Below, piece after piece: positions 32,501-42,792 of a stretch of DNA of 64,000 nt (its first letter is position 1; each line of letters begins with the position of its first letter). The stretch is from positions 3,410,001 through 3,474,000 of the forward strand of contig OY755178.1 in the NCBI GenBank assembly GCA_963576735.1, written 5' to 3'. A program made the position numbers and the translations under genes. This DNA comes from Bedellia somnulentella. Lineage: Eukaryota; Arthropoda; Insecta; Lepidoptera; Bedelliidae. The notes under the pieces are model-generated. The model was not told the DNA's origin. It did no database searches and saw only the letters and a program-made list of their open reading frames with translations.

Positions 32501-33135
32501 TCTTGAGACACATGCCAATTCGTTACAAGATGAGAAGCTCCTCTACTAACTAAGGTTATATCTACTATTGTTTGCCCTCGGGATGTGACCCATGTTGGTT
32601 CAGATCCTACGTTAGCTACATTTAGGTTAGTGGAGAATAAGTATGTTGATAGTACCTCTCCTCTGGAATTTGATTTCTGACACCCCCAGACCGGGTGATG
32701 TGCGTTCGCGTCAGCCCCAATGACGATCTCTATTCGGAGCGTCTCGCAGTACCGCACAAGTTCAGCTAGCTCCTTTGGTGGGCAGTCCTCAGCATCGCCG
32801 GGCATATAGCAGGAGGCCAGCACCATCTCTGGTAGGCCCGAATCAGCTGTCTGGATCTTGACAGCGATCAGGTCCCTAGAACAGAATTGCATAAGGGACA
32901 AACCCTGCATATGATTAGGAATGAGTATGCAGGCTCTTGGTGTTTGGGATGTGGTATCATAAAACAACTTACCTCCGGTATTATTGAGACCACAAATACG
33001 GTTTCCTCTGATCCACGGCTCCTGAATCAGGGCGATGATGTTTGGGGTTTTCTCCAACACTGTGCGTAGGGTAGCCGTCGCCGCGTGACTATGTTGGAGA
33101 TTTGCTTGGAGGATTTGAATGTTATTGGGGAGCAT
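29512..33135 (-). CDS. LINE C ORF2: endonuclease, reverse transcriptase, RNase H, zinc knuckle
   Basis: An uninterrupted 1207-residue frame. The AP-like endonuclease starts at ILQANLQHS (residue 8), with GADANAHHPVWG near 140-151 and CSDHRR near 225. The reverse transcriptase shows FIDIEGAFDKTN, TRGCPQGGVLSPLLW and IGYADDLTILING (active-site Asp pair near residue 675). An RNase H domain follows (VYTDGSKTNQG near 935, QAECLGIIQAA, IISDSTSVLQAL, IKGHSGSLGNDAADELA). A C-terminal zinc knuckle C-x2-C-x8-H-x4-C (CRACMEADETVTHVLQEC) closes the protein. The RNase H and the CPQGGVLSPLLW box favour the LOA/I/R1 group, most likely LOA. The start ATG overlaps the ORF1 stop (33122-33135), which suggests coupled translation. 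The gene looks intact. Confidence 0.9.
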   Translation of the reverse strand: MLPNNIQILQANLQHSHAATATLRTVLEKTPNIIALIQEPWIRGNRICGLNNTGGKLFYDTTSQTPRACILIPNHMQGLSLMQFCSRDLIAVKIQTADSGLPEMVLASCYMPGDAEDCPPKELAELVRYCETLRIEIVIGADANAHHPVWGCQKSNSRGEVLSTYLFSTNLNVANVGSEPTWVTSRGQTIVDITLVSRGASHLVTNWHVSQDVSCSDHRRICFDLSNQFPEQPSKRNPRTTNVLKYRTLLRDELTSATAPNLDSTVAIEDNVKFLTDAINKSYEASCPLRKPTTPGKESSRWWDGELESMRGELRNLFNKAKNSRIPDDWEEYKLFLRKYKKLTRSRRRKAWRKYCESIESNNKAARIRKLLASDNNLTVGPLKKPDETYTTTHTETHKLLLECHFPDCRHTDEVYWPEEPISNPTNIDVSQAEKIVTQDRVEWAIKTFNPFKSPGLDGIIPALLQWARDIITPWLVKLYQSCIAHRYTPLPWREVKVTFIPKPGKSDYTDPKSFRPISLTSFLLKTLERLCDRFIREEILTKKPLHTQQHAYTKDKSTETALHRVVSKIECALSTKLSSLCTFIDIEGAFDKTNIPSINRALEKFHVNPTLRGWIVNMLKLRAVQITVNDTNRAVVTRGCPQGGVLSPLLWNMVVDSLIKRLNMQGYLTIGYADDLTILINGNHANTLCNQMGHALRVVEKWCKDFDLHVNPKKTELILFTRKRKLPPFDPPKLFGTQLTLSKTVKYLGITLDDKLNWKPHLEKVIKKASATLWQCKRILGKNWGLKPRITHWLYTTVIRPVITYGALIWWPRTKLVTAQHELDKMQRQACLAITGCMCTTPTAALQALLNLPPLYLYIQQEAAISAVRLQRAGHLSNDSRILHTEILTEALKDQPLLAAPCDRITKTIRSKHNYRVILDEEKSDFSGPKELRVYTDGSKTNQGTGAGTHSLDLNIRISKSLGQYNTVFQAECLGIIQAAQAIKARKISEMTIKIISDSTSVLQALNRSEYTSGLVLECHQALEEVAQNNNIILQWIKGHSGSLGNDAADELARGGSAMSLYGPEPIIPLPFNQLRTWLRERTQTLANACWQGTPGCRQSKEAMPTLRKNLTRYALRLSRPNLRTLVGVITGHYALNKHFHTLGITDSPLCRACMEADETVTHVLQECNGVTDIRNNTIGSKKSLSEAMADLDKLLSFWSELGWET

Positions 33136-35103
33136 CGTGTCCGATGTCCTCCTCCTCTTCCTTTTGGGTTGGTGCGTGTGACTCAGCTGGTGATGACGAT
33201 GTCATCATAGAGTCAAGCCACGGCACTGGGGAAGGGTTGTCGTTCATCAACCGGCACAGCTCGTCCATTGCTCTCTGGAGCGGTTCGACCTCCTCCTCCA
33301 CTGGTTGGTGTGTGGAGGGCCCTGGTTGGTCAGGAGCCAAGGGAGCGTCCGGCTGGTCACTCGTGGATGTTGACGGAGTCGCCTCGTGGTGTTTGGCCGG
33401 CATGTCTCCAAGTTTTCCTTTTGCAAGGATAAACTTGGCGTGCACCCGACCGTAACCGAACGCCACGCTGCGATCTCGCGCCAGGAGTTTTTCAACCTGG
33501 TCACGTGGTAGCCCTAATGTGAGGAACACACCAGGATTGTCCCCCCAAACCCTCGTGGCCTTATATAAGGACCACAAGTCGAGGTCGTACCACATTCCAT
33601 TTTGATACCTCAGAAGAGAGTGCAGTCTCTTCAGAGGTCCGGTGTAGTTTGGCAGGAATAGGGCTATCCGCGTTCGCGTGGGAATGTCTGACTGCAGCAC
33701 CATCTGCACCTTGTCACCCGAGGGTAACAGTGTGCAATCAGCCAGTTCCTGAACCCAGTTCACTGTCCGTTCACTTTCGCACCAGAAACGGAGAGCTCCC
33801 TCAACAAGCCTGGGACAGGCTTGGAAAGCAGGCCCTAGCCTTTTCTCCAAGTCCGCCTCAGCGTAGAGCTTCTCGTTCACCTGGTCTTTAAGGTATGCGG
33901 CTTCCTCCAGGGTCAGATCCCGATTCGTTGCTGTGACTATTGCCACATCAAGATGAGCCCGATCGACTGTGGCCTCCGCATATGATTTTTTTTCCCCTTT
34001 TTTTGGCCTCTTTGCCTCCAGTTGAGCCGGCGACCTAGAGTCATCTGGTCGGTCTCTTTTCTGTCACCCGAGGGTAACAGTGTGCAATCAGCCAGTTCCT
34101 GAACCCAGTTCACTGTCCGTTCACTTTCGCACCAGAAACGGAGAGCTCCCTCAACAAGCCTGGGACAGGCTTGGAAAGCAGGCCCTAGCCTTTTCTCCAA
34201 GTCCGCCTCAGCGTAGAGCTTCTCGTTCACCTGGTCTTTAAGGTATGCGGCTTCCTCCAGGGTCAGATCCCGATTCGTTGCTGTGACTATTGCCACATCA
34301 AGATGAGCCCGATCGACTGTGGCCTCCGCATATGATTTTTTTTCCCCTTTTTTTGGCCTCTTTGCCTCCAGTTGAGCCGGCGACCTAGAGTCATCTGGTC
34401 GGTCTCTTTTCTGGGGCTCAGGGGCCTTTGAAGTACTGGTGGACGGCTGTGGATTCGGTCCAGAGAAATTGTCCCGATTTCCACGCGCTCCTTCAGTGGG
34501 ACGTCTACCACCCCTGTCCGGTGCAGGACGTCCACGGTAGGCTCCCCGTCCCGGCCGCGCACCTCGCACTGGCGGACCAGCACGTGGAGGCGACCTGGGT
34601 TGGGGGCCCTGCCGCGCGGGTTTTCCCCGTCCCGCACCGGAAGTGGCGGCAGCATCACTCGCTTCCAAGACCGGAGTCCGGATATGGGCACCATGGGCAC
34701 CCGTCTCCGTGGTCCGATCCGGTTGCGACTTCTGGAGGTCCACCGCTTTTTTCATTTGTCGGCGTCTGTAGGCGCCAGTTCGGTGTGGTCGGCTCGCTCT
34801 CCTACTCTTCTTGGAGCCAGACTCAGATATGGGTCCTTGTGCCTCGTGCGCTTGGCGACTTCGAGGCATCGATTTTTTTGACTCTCTGAGAGTCACGGTC
34901 TCCCAGCTGCTGCAGGGTCCCGCAAATGGTCCCGGAATTTTCGTCGGTGACCTCACCTTCTCTCCCACATTCGGCGTAACTGTGCCCCCCCCAGAATACG
35001 AGGGGCAGCCTGGATCCTGCAAGCAGGACCCAGGGAGGGATTCTCGACCGCTGATGCAGGCCGTACCCTCCTGGGGTAGTACTTCTTTTTTCTGTTGCGC
35101 CAT
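33122..35103 (-). pseudogene. LINE C ORF1, broken by an internal 350-bp tandem duplication
   Basis: ORF1 starts MAQQKKEVLPQEGTACISG at 35103. The N-terminal half is rich in Arg, Pro and Gly (RGARPGRGAYRGRPAPDRGG), likely RNA-binding. A folded domain follows (LTLEEAAYLKDQVNEKLYAE…GALRFWCESERTVNWVQELA) that resembles the DUF4780-type domain of insect retroelements. The 350 bp at 33713-34062 are repeated at 34063-34412. Because 350 is not a multiple of three, the first frame leaves the domain at the repeat junction and stops at 33937. The second open frame (33122-33946) carries the same domain start again and continues to the end (LPRDQVEKLLARDRSVAFGY). As assembled, no single frame gives the full product. 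Confidence 0.8.
33713..34412. repeat. 350-bp tandem duplication (two units)
   Basis: Units 33713-34062 and 34063-34412 appear identical; both start GTCACCCGAGGGTAACAGTG and end GGTCGGTCTCTTTTCT. Confidence 0.9.
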
Positions 35104-35533
35104 GTTGGAAAATTTTGACTTTTTAGAGATAGTCTAACTCGTGTAGATTTATTATATATAAATTTATCTATATATATATATATATGTGTATAGAAAAAGG
35201 TATGAGATGCTGGTGATTATATATACATAAGGCTGTAGTTTACTGAAATAGACTATTTTACATATGTAGATACGGGATTATAGATTGAACCTAAATAAAT
35301 GCGTACTTGCAATTAAATATGGAATGGGGGATTAGGGACGGGTGGGGAAATCCCTCCGCAATTAGCTACTTTCGCCACAGGGTTTGTTGGTATTAAGCGG
35401 TCCTGTTAATGGCTCGGTATTACCAGGGTGCACGACGTGGACGTTTGCGGTAGGGCATTTGGTGGGTGTGCTGGATAGCTCTTCCGCTTACTGAGCATAC
35501 ACTGGACCGAAATCCCCCACCTTGCTACCCTTA

Positions 35534-35725
35534 CGACTGAGGGTATTAGGGCTTTTTATTGGATTTTTGGGCAATGCGGTTGGAGACCCATTACTAAAAA
35601 CCTTTATTTTTACCATCTTTTCCCCACTCAACTTCCAAAAGTGGCTGAGGAATGTATAATTCCTTAGCTCTGGCTACCCTTTCTAGGGAAATACAGCCGT
35701 AAGTTTATGTATGTATGTATGTTTT
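35534..35725 (+). repeat. SINE-C copy, 3' part (split by LINE C)
   Basis: Continues the copy begun at 29350: CGACTGAGGGTATTAGGGCT to the tail TTTATGTATGTATGTATG. Confidence 0.85.
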
Positions 35726-36890
35726 ATTTTATAAGTATGTTTAAACTAATATTCTCAAAGACGCGTATTATGCTATACTTAAGGTGCCGTTGGTGCAGCG
35801 AACAGAGTTTTTGAAACATTATAATGCGTATGTTTATAACAATATGGTTTTGAAAAAAATACATCAAAATCTTGAGGCTTTTCTGCTGTGGAATTGGCGA
35901 TTCGAAACATGATTAATACATTTTCGCTCGATAGAAAAAAATCGCCAACATACCTCTAATAACACTCTTTAAAATGGTTTTATATTTTATTTATTTTACC
36001 TACTTACATATAACTTGCATCATAATTTGAGCATTTGTATTTCTAATAATAATTGGCGATTAGTTTTCTTTTTTAATAAATTCAATAAAACAAATATTTT
36101 AAAAACATCGATATTCGCAGTCCTACTCGTGCCCGAGCGCCGCCTGCCGCCCGCTCAGTGCTCGGCGAGCTGCTTTAGGGGATGGACCTATGTCGCAATT
36201 TACGCGCGTGCGGCGCCGTTAGTGTGCGAGTAAACTATCTGTATACGATGCGCGTCAATGTAGGCGTGAGAGTGACCGTGCGTACGGTTAGCATTAGCAA
36301 ATATAAAAGAATTAATTCAATTCATAGATTGCACTCATTTTTAACCGACTTCAAAAAAAGGAGTGTTCTCAATTCGACCGTATATTTTTTTTTTTTTATG
36401 TTTGTTCGCTGATTACTTTGCCATTTACGAACCGACTTTGATTTTTATTATTTATATTTAATTGTTTTAATATTATTGATATTGATTATTATTTTTTCAT
36501 TGGAAAGAAGATACTCCCGGATTGGTACCATGATGAGGATATCAGGGTCTGATGATGGGATCCTGGAGAAATCGAGGGGAACCCTGAAATTTTATAGGCA
36601 AATGTACCGCGTTTTACATATTTTCTGAATTTATATTGGCATTTGCTTCTGAAAATCATATTGTTATGCTGCTGAGCTGATGATGGAAGGTGTGGGTCCT
36701 TAATCACTAGGAGTTAGGAAACAGTTCTTCCAACATTCTATATAGATTTATACTCCTCTTCGTAGCTTTTATGAAGAGAAGTACAGGTTCACTAAACATT
36801 TCTTTTGTTAAGTTATTGTTACCGAGGAAGTACCATGAGACCAGGATAAATATGATCATGGCATCCCAGGAAATCGAGGGGACTGTCGAA
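35726..36890. other. No gene; ACCGACTTC repeat fragment at 36340-36440
   Basis: Mostly AT-rich. 36340-36365 reads AACCGACTTCAAAAAAAGGA, the same terminal word as the hairpin at 37295-37860, and 36430 repeats AACCGACTTTG. 36130-36240 is a GC-rich island of about 100 bp (GCCCGAGCGCCGCCTGCCGC) without a recognised gene. Confidence 0.45.
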
Positions 36891-36894
36891 ACTC

Positions 36895-37075
36895 ACAATC
36901 ATGTGACAGTGTATTTGTTCAAAACGCCGATAGGCCTGACCTGTATAACGTGAGAACACTGTCCAAGCAAATCGTGGGTACTCTGAACAACAGGTGACAA
37001 TGTCACGTGATATTCAGAAGTATTACTACCTCTGCTAACCCCTTCGGGGATATTCAGCGTGAACGATTGAGTCGT
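36895..37075 (+). repeat. SINE-A copy, 5' truncated and diverged
   Basis: ATCATGTGACAGTGTATTTG to GGATATTCAGCGTGAACG. Confidence 0.7.
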
Positions 37076-37294
37076 TCTTGAAATGTAGAATTGTAGACCA
37101 TCACCTTTTGAGGGATTTCAAGAACAATGTAAAGTTACATATGGTTGAGCCCATTTAATATCGTACAGTAATAGAAATACCGGAAATGCGAAGAATAATA
37201 CAGTAACCGTCGCTTCCTCATCCGAGAGATGCATCTTTGCCAGGTCTACCCATCTCTAAAACTCGTAAAATAAAATAATTTTTAACAAAAAGAA

Positions 37295-37860
37295 AACCGA
37301 CTTCATAGTTGGAAAAACAACCGAAAATAAACAATCTAGTACTAAAAAGTACGAAATAAGTGTTTTAGTTGAATATGAGTACTGTGATTAATACCTTAGC
37401 AATTTCTTTATTCCACACGCGTCAGTTCAACCTAACTAAATATTAAAATTCTCTTAAATTAATTTTTGAGTCGGTGCCAGTCAAACAAAAGTAAATTCAC
37501 CCTACTATCTATCTCTGATTATTACAATCTAAACAATATATATCTATCGCCTTACGTTTTAAATGGTAATACGTACAAAAATCAATTTACCCTACAACTA
37601 CAAGGTATCCTACATTGTACATGTATATGAAGTGCGAAATACACACTTATTATTATCAATCATCATCACGCAGGCTGGCACCGGCTCACAAATTAATTTA
37701 GGAGAATTTTAATATTTAGGTAGGTTGAACTGACGCGTGTGGAATAAAGAAATTGCTAAGGTATTAATCACAGTACTCATATTCAACTAAAATACTTATT
37801 TCGTACTTTTTAGTACTAGATTGTTTATTTTCGGTTGTTTTTCCAACTATGAAGTCGGTT
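37295..37860. mobile_element. Hairpin (foldback) element with about 170-bp inverted arms
   Basis: 37295-37465 is repeated in reverse complement at 37691-37860: AACCGACTTCATAGTTGG at the outer end, CCACACGCGTCAGTTCAACC inside. The loop is about 225 bp. The right end coincides with the start of the N gap, so its flank cannot be checked. No coding capacity; probably a foldback/MITE element. Confidence 0.8.
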
Positions 37861-38060
37861 NNNNNNNNNNNNNNNNNNNNNNNNNNNNNNNNNNNNNNNN
37901 NNNNNNNNNNNNNNNNNNNNNNNNNNNNNNNNNNNNNNNNNNNNNNNNNNNNNNNNNNNNNNNNNNNNNNNNNNNNNNNNNNNNNNNNNNNNNNNNNNNN
38001 NNNNNNNNNNNNNNNNNNNNNNNNNNNNNNNNNNNNNNNNNNNNNNNNNNNNNNNNNNNN
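37861..38060. other. Scaffold gap (200 N)
   Basis: Fixed-length gap. It starts at the last base of the hairpin arm, so the palindrome probably broke the assembly. Confidence 0.95.
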
Positions 38061-40180
38061 ATTTCGAATGCTAATTGGGTTCATGACTCCTCTGACTTGG
38101 GAGCCGTATTGACGGATACTACGGGCACGGAAAAGCTCATTAACTTGACCTCTGATTTTACAAGTTACTCGAATATAAAGCAGTACAACTTAGTACGCAA
38201 TAGTACTAATAGAATACTTGACCTAGTTTTTTGTAATTTCTCATGTTTGGTGACTGCTTGCAATCACCCCCTTACAACACAAGACCCATATCACAAATCA
38301 TTGTTGATAGACCTGTTTGTCAATTCTTACGAATTCCTAAAACCTAAAACCTTTTTATCCAAACTATTTCATCATGCTAATTTTACTGAAATTCGCTCCT
38401 GTTTGTCATCAATCGACTGGTGTAGCAATTTTGATTCAAATGCTGACGTTGAAGCAGTAGTACATTATTTTTATAAAATTATTGACTCTACTATAGTACA
38501 GTATGTACCAACTCGAAAGAAGCAGTACTCAACACGATATCCACCTTGTATAGCCTGCCGCTAATCAAAATTACTAAAGAAAAGAAAAAACTCATGCTAA
38601 ATGGAAAAAATACGGTAACCCGCTAGACTATCATACTTTTTCAATATTGCGTAAGAGAGAACGCCAACAACAAAAACTGGACTATGATAAATATATATTA
38701 ATTAGTGAAGAAAAAAAACATAAATGTCCCAAACTTTTCTGGTCGTTTGTAAAATCCAAACAATCCAAAAGTCAGATTCCACTAAATATGCAATATAAAG
38801 GTAAATTATACACCTCAGGCGATGACATCTGTAATATTTTTATGAATACTTCAATTCTGTTTTTGTTCAACCCCAAAATCCTACACAAAATATTTTACAC
38901 AATATCGACCTATATCTAAACTAAATATCTTTGCAAAGATATTTGAACGGATTGTCTCCCAGCAAATTATGAATGCTTTACATAATCATATCTCTTCTTC
39001 TCAACATGGTTTTTGTAAGGGGCGTTCGGTCGAATCAAACATGCTATTTTTTACTAACTACCTTATTGATGCCATGGATAAAGAGCTACAAGTTGATGTT
39101 GTGTACACCAATTTTTCTAAAGCGTTTGATAAAATATCACATGACTTCATGGCCATAAAATTATTAAATACAGGAATACATGGTGATCTGCTTCGATGGA
39201 TCATTTCTTATTTGAAGAACCGTTCACAAGCAGTATCATCTAAAGGCTACATATCAACATATTTGGATATCCCATCAGGAGTACCTCAACGGTCTTATTT
39301 AGGGCCCTTATTGTTTATAATTTATATGAACGATATAGATAACTCATGGATTTTTCAAATTGTTTGCTATATGCCGATGATGCCAAGTTTTTAAAATTAT
39401 CCATAACTCAAGTGACTGTAGTAAATTACAATCTGATCTTCAAAATCTTTCCAACTATTGCTCTTCTAACCAACTCTTTCTTAATTATGACAAATGCTCA
39501 GTAATAACATTTACAAGAAAACATAGCTTTATTGAACATGAATACAGTTTGAATGGTTTACAAATCAAGAGAGTAACATCAATACGGGACTTGGGAATTG
39601 TAATGGATTCTAAATTATCTTTTGTTCTTCATATCGACTATATAGTTAAAAAAGCATTTAAAACAACTTGGGTTTATTTTGCGTATATCAAAACCGTTCA
39701 AAAAACTGCTTAACGTTAAATTTTTTATACTTTAGTTATGTGCGCTCAATATTGGACTTTGCTAGTATTATCTGGAGTCCCTTTTACGCCTGCCATATAT
39801 CACGAATAGAAAGAGTTCAGAAAAAGTTCTTAAAAACATTGGAATATAGATGTAATAATGACTACAGCAATTATCTGAATTCCCTCTCAAATCATAAACT
39901 AACCACTCTTCAAGATAGACGTAAGCAATTTGACTTACGTTTCCTGTGTAAATTATTAAATAGTAAAGTTGACTCCCCAGAACTTTTAGAAAAAATATCG
40001 TTTAGGATACCTAGACATGGCTCTCGCAATAAACAGTTATTTGTCCCTCCACATTATAAAACTATATATACTTGTAACAATTTTTGTAGGCGAAGTGTTG
40101 ATTTGTATAACCTAGAATTTTGTGAAATTGATCTGTTTTGTAACAGTTTAAACTCTTTTGTAACTAAATTAAGAAATTAG
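38061..40180 (+). pseudogene. LINE D ORF2 (endonuclease/RT) pseudogene
   Basis: Pieces lie in several frames: 38061-38564 (end of the endonuclease, ILDLVFCNFSCLV, PYHKSLLIDLF), 38647-38919, 38969-39394 (RT: SKAFDKISHDF, SGVPQRSYLGPLLF) and 39668-40180 (C-terminal domain, LDFASIIWSPFYACHISRIE). The catalytic box is out of frame with the preceding piece near 39365. The PQG motif reads PQR. Part of the RT N-terminus is missing around 38920. It cannot make a functional protein. Confidence 0.8.
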
Positions 40181-40495
40181 TTTTTAACTTAATTTGATTT
40201 ATCTCTTTTGTTTGTTCATATGTTATGTAAATGTTTATAAAAGTTTCATGTTATCTCTCTAAACCAATTTCCTCCACATTATAAAACTATATATACTTGT
40301 AAAAATTTTTTTAGGCGAAGTGTTGATTTGTATAACCTAGAATTTTGTGATATTGATCTGTCTTGTTATAAACTCTTTTGTAACTAAATTAAGATATTCG
40401 TTTTTAACTTAATTTCATTTATCTCTTTTGTTTGTTCATATGTTATGTAAATGTTTATAAAAGTTTCATGTTATTTCTCTAAACCAATTTTCTAC
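40046..40495. repeat. 225-bp tandem duplication in LINE D 3' end
   Basis: The segment starting CCTCCACATTATAAAACTAT occurs at about 40046 and 40271 and ends CTCTAAACCAATTT in both. The copies differ by a few substitutions and small deletions, so the event is not recent. Confidence 0.8.
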
Positions 40496-40693
40496 TTAGG
40501 TTAATTGTACTTGATAAACCCTGATGTATAAAAATAAAAACAATACTGATGTATCTACCTGCCGCACACAAAAGTGTAAAATATTAATTTATGTAGCTGT
40601 AGGTCTAATTGTTTCTTTTATAACTGTGTACATTTGTAATGTAAACGGCTGTTTGTTTCCTAAATAAATAAAAATAAAAAATAAAAATAAAAA

Positions 40694-41080
40694 TATTATT
40701 TCTGTAAGCCTCTTTCTTGCCCGGAAGCCTGTGACGCGATGAGTTAAGTTAGAAATTTGGTTCAGGTGTCGTTTTGTACAGTTTGCGGCCGTGGTGTGCA
40801 CAATATTCAGACATCTGATGTAACTGGATTAAGTTAATTGTTACAGAATTTCAAAGTTTCGATTTTGACCCATAGACTTTGCTTGAGTATCATAAGCGCG
40901 CGCAAACTTTAGTCGATCAGAGATGCGCTGTGATTGGTCGGAATTTTTTCAAACCCGCCAATCAGAAAAATTCTCTAAAAATTCAAAAGAGCTGCGCTGT
41001 GATTGGTCGAAAAATTTCAAAATAAACTCATTTTAAAGGACGCGACGTAGTCGCGCCAGGGTTACCCACTAGTATTGATT
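40694..41080. other. No gene; possible Helitron-like 3' end
   Basis: Contains two copies of GCTGTGATTGGTCG (about 40928 and 40992). A hairpin CGCGAC-GTA-GTCGCG is followed 15 bases later by CTAG-T (41069-41072). This could be a Helitron terminus; the 5' end was not found. Confidence 0.3.
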
Positions 41081-41084
41081 AATT

Positions 41085-41205
41085 TACGACGACGACGTCC
41101 GTGGTCGAGTGGATAGGTGACTAGTTTCTCGATCTGGAGGTTGCGGGTTCGATCCCTGCTGAGGGCAACATTTATGTGATGAGCATAAAAAATTGCTTCT
41201 TAGTA
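41085..41205 (+). repeat. SINE-B copy, best head
   Basis: GTCCGTGGTCGAGTGGATAGG (A-box region) and GGTTCGATCCCTGC (B box), then ATTTATGTGATGAGCATAAA. It is joined directly to the tail of the next SINE-A. Confidence 0.7.
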
Positions 41206-41209
41206 ATAA

Positions 41210-41580
41210 CATAAACATAAACGTTCACGCCGAATATCCCCGAAGGGGTTTGCAGAGGTGCTAATACTTTTGAATTACACATAACATTGTCACCTGGTAT
41301 TCAGAGTACCTACGTTTTGCATGGACAGTGTACTCACGTGATAGGGGGAAGGCCTATCGCCGTTTTGTACGAATACACAGTCATATGACTAAGTACAACT
41401 CAGCCATGTGGGTTTCCTCACGCTGTTTTCCCTCACCGTTAACAACCGTGATAAATTAACCACACATATGTCTTTAGAAAAGACAAATTGGTGTAGGCCC
41501 GACCCGGGATTAGAATACTAGTCATTTCCACGATAACCGGTCTTCTACCTATTGATCTATCACGTCGTCATCGGAATGGG
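41210..41580 (-). repeat. SINE-A copy, full length
   Basis: Minus strand; head with damaged boxes near 41520-41570, body complete, tail (ATAAAC)n at 41210. Confidence 0.8.
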
Positions 41581-41654
41581 ATGAGTGTATTCATATTTGT
41601 GAACTAATTTGCCTTTTCTTCCTTTATTACTACGTAATAATTGTTTAAAGTAAA

Positions 41655-41915
41655 TAAACATAACATAACATAAACGTTCACGCCGTTTTTTCCCCGAAAG
41701 GGTTGGCAGAGGTACCAATACTCCTGAACTCACATGGCAAGTGCCATCTAGTTTCCAGAGAAGGTACCCACGTTTTGCTTAGACAGTGTACTCACGTGAT
41801 AGGGGGCAGGCCTATCGCCGTTAGGTACGAATACACTGTCACATGACTAAGTACAACTCAGCCATGTGGGTTTCCTCACGATGTTTTCCCTCACCGTTAA
41901 ATTATTATTTATTAA
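41655..41915 (-). repeat. SINE-A copy, 5' truncated
   Basis: Minus-strand body from TAACGGTGAGGGAAAACATC back to the (ATAAC)n tail at about 41660. Confidence 0.8.
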
Positions 41916-42059
41916 AGTAATTACCGTTATTGTTTAAAGTAATGTCGACGAATATTGCTCCAGTCATTATTTATAATGAGTGTTATTTTGAAGCTATCTT
42001 TGGAAACATACTCATGTAACAGTGGTCGAATTCTAATAAAGTAACTTATATATACATTC

Positions 42060-42179
42060 ATACATACATATGCTCACTGCTATAAATCTCTAAAAGGGGT
42101 GGCCAGAGCTTTGGAAAAAGAAAATTTCCGCTAAACCACTTTTGGAAGTTGAGAAGTGCAATGATGGTAATAATAAATA
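42060..42179 (-). repeat. SINE-C copy, tail part (split by mariner)
   Basis: CATACATATGCTCACTGCTA, GGGGTGGCCAGAGCTTTGGA, CCACTTTTGGAAGTTGAG. The same copy resumes at 42793. Confidence 0.8.
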
Positions 42180-42790
42180 CGAGGGGCATGCCAATAGAAG
42201 TAAGATACCTACTATTTTCTCATTTACTTGACACTGCCAAGCTATACACCATCTTATATGCTGGTTTTTTATTGACATATTTGAATACAGAACACACTTC
42301 TTTTATTTACTTTTTATTTGAATGAGCATCATTTTTTCGAGAATCTGGCGGGAATTCACTTGCAACAATGGAGCTCAGTCGACGTAATTTTCGCGCTATG
42401 ATTTATTATGACTTTAAAAAAGGTTTAAAGCCTCAAGAATGTTTTGAACTTTTGGCTTCTACTTTTGGTGAGTCTGCTTGTTCCCGAGCAACAGTGTCAA
42501 TTCTACCTCACCCGCCATATTCCCCTGACCTAGCGCCTTGTGATTTTTACTTGTTTCCAAAAATCAAAGAAAAACTAAAGGGAAAGAGGTTTGAAAGCAA
42601 AGAAGATGCGCTGGTTGCCTATAATTTCGAGGTTTCTGAGGTATCTAAAGAAGAGTGGTCACAGGTATTTTCCAATTATTGGTTCAGACGTATGGAAAAG
42701 TGTATATGTGCTCTTGAAAAGATAGATACTTGTAATGAAGAATAAATTTTATAATTTTTGAGTATCTAATTTGTTTTGGCATGCTCCTCG
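42180..42790 (+). mobile_element. Internally deleted mariner inside a SINE-C
   Basis: 611 bp between duplicated TA (42178-42179 and 42791-42792). TIRs: left CGAGGGGCATGCCAA, right reverse complement CGAGGAGCATGCCAA, extending with mismatches. Contains one short ORF with a transposase remnant. It is a different mariner lineage from 3320-4618, because the TIRs do not match. Confidence 0.88.
42368..42745 (+). pseudogene. mariner transposase deletion derivative
   Basis: 125 residues. The N-terminal start (MELSRRNFRAMIYYDFKKGL, first HTH) runs to residue about 44 and then joins directly to the last catalytic block (HPPYSPDLAPCDFYLFPK, with the third Asp). The C-terminal tail is kept (WSQVFSNYWFRRMEKCICAL). 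The second half of the DNA-binding domain and the first two catalytic Asp are gone, so it has no transposase activity. The reading frame stays open across the deletion joint. It might still bind DNA or dimerise; that is speculation. Confidence 0.85.
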
Positions 42791-42792
42791 TA

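Larger units (their letters stand above)
29417..35533 (-). mobile_element. LINE C, LOA-like non-LTR retrotransposon, full length
   Basis: 6.1 kb on the minus strand, bounded by a 15-bp target duplication CGACTGAGGGTATTA (29402-29416 and 35534-35548). It has a 5' UTR of about 430 bp (35104-35533) with an AT dinucleotide run, ORF1, then ORF2 overlapping it by 14 bases, and a 3' tail of AAT repeats. The full length and clean duplication indicate a relatively recent insertion, although ORF1 is broken. Confidence 0.9.
38061..40693 (+). mobile_element. LINE D, decayed CR1/Jockey-group LINE (5' part lost in gap)
   Basis: Only ORF2 pieces remain, from within the endonuclease onward, and they end in an AAAAT-rich tail (40661-40693). 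The sequence is related to LINE A but much older. It carries an internal 225-bp tandem duplication at its 3' end. Confidence 0.8.

Noticed and set aside
34428..34889. 153-codon plus-strand frame over LINE C ORF1
   Set aside because: Antisense shadow of the GC-rich, Arg/Pro/Gly-rich ORF1 region.
37764..38112. Open frames through the second N block
   Set aside because: Gap artefact; the real coding part (LINE D) starts after 38060.
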